From assembly GCA_049610385.1 (NCBI GenBank), contig JBMYZL010000043.1, positions 1 through 6,011 on the forward strand: a DNA stretch of 6,011 nt. The letters are read 5' to 3'. This stretch comes from JBMYZL01 sp049610385. GTDB lineage: Bacteria; Bacteroidota; Bacteroidia; Flavobacteriales_D; Sanyastnellaceae. Made by a program: the position numbers and the translations under genes. This document shows, piece after piece, positions 5,928-6,011 of the stretch. The notes beneath the pieces were generated by a model that was not told the DNA's origin, did no database searches, and was given only the letters and a program-made list of their open reading frames with translations. Position 1 is the stretch's first letter, and each line of letters starts with the position of its first letter.

Positions 5928-6011
5928 TCATTGGAGGGTCTCGATGCAATTGAGATTCTGAAGCAGAAGCTGGCAAAGCTTCAAATCATCATGAGACTTG
6001 TAATCAAGCAT
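5928..6011 (-). CDS. Possible C-terminal end of a convergent gene, unrecognised
   Basis: On the - strand a frame is open from the window edge to TGA at 5930-5928, giving 27 residues (MLDYKSHDDLKLC then QLLLQNLNCIETLQ). If real, it would be the end of a gene facing the desaturase operon, with the hairpins between them serving both. The + strand is also open from 5874 to the edge (…FVASLEGLDAIEILKQKL…). Both peptides are too short to recognise, so at most one is real and neither is shown. Confidence 0.2.
   Translation of the reverse strand: MLDYKSHDDLKLCQLLLQNLNCIETLQ

Noticed and set aside
1..6011. CRISPR arrays, tRNA/rRNA genes, transposases, integrases, attachment sites
   Set aside because: No regularly spaced repeats, no recognisable RNA genes and no mobility proteins were seen on either strand.

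Overview
The window carries genes on the + strand only, with moderate GC and short overlaps between genes. It looks like bacterial DNA from an accessory or cell-envelope locus. The source is probably a Gram-negative bacterium. The desaturase and GNAT types, together with weak ribosome-binding sites, fit Bacteroidota (perhaps marine), but this is an inference from protein style, and no marker gene is present to settle it.

Left block (1-2777): the C-terminal end of a PAPS-dependent sulfotransferase (1-285, cut by the window edge) overlaps by 19 bp a large 836-residue protein (267-2777). The large protein reads as three modules: an N-terminal TPR-like helical region, a GT-A glycosyltransferase of the Glyco_tranf_2_4 type, and a C-terminal Sulfotransfer_2 domain. 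Together the two genes suggest assembly and sulfation of a surface glycan or glycolipid.

Gap (2778-2975): 198 bp with no convincing gene. It holds a perfect 7-bp inverted repeat with an extended lower stem. The frame of the 836-residue protein stays open across the whole gap into the next gene, with only one TGA between them.

Right block (2976-5774): three tightly packed genes, a GNAT-like acyltransferase (2976-3698), a membrane fatty acid desaturase (3691-4800, 8-bp overlap) and a second desaturase from a different subfamily (4797-5774, ATGA overlap). Both desaturases keep all three histidine boxes. The set looks like a co-translated lipid-tailoring operon: two desaturation steps, plus an acyl transfer whose donor and acceptor cannot be read from sequence.

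Tail (5775-6011): 237 bp. It contains two related copies of a TTCAAC(C)GGCCAA motif, each in a small TTGA/TTCAA hairpin, and a stronger 7-bp stem (TTCAACC/GGTTGAA). This is plausibly the operon's 3' end. Frames open to the window edge exist on both strands after about 5874, but neither is recognisable. No RNA gene, CRISPR array, insertion sequence, integrase or origin was seen.
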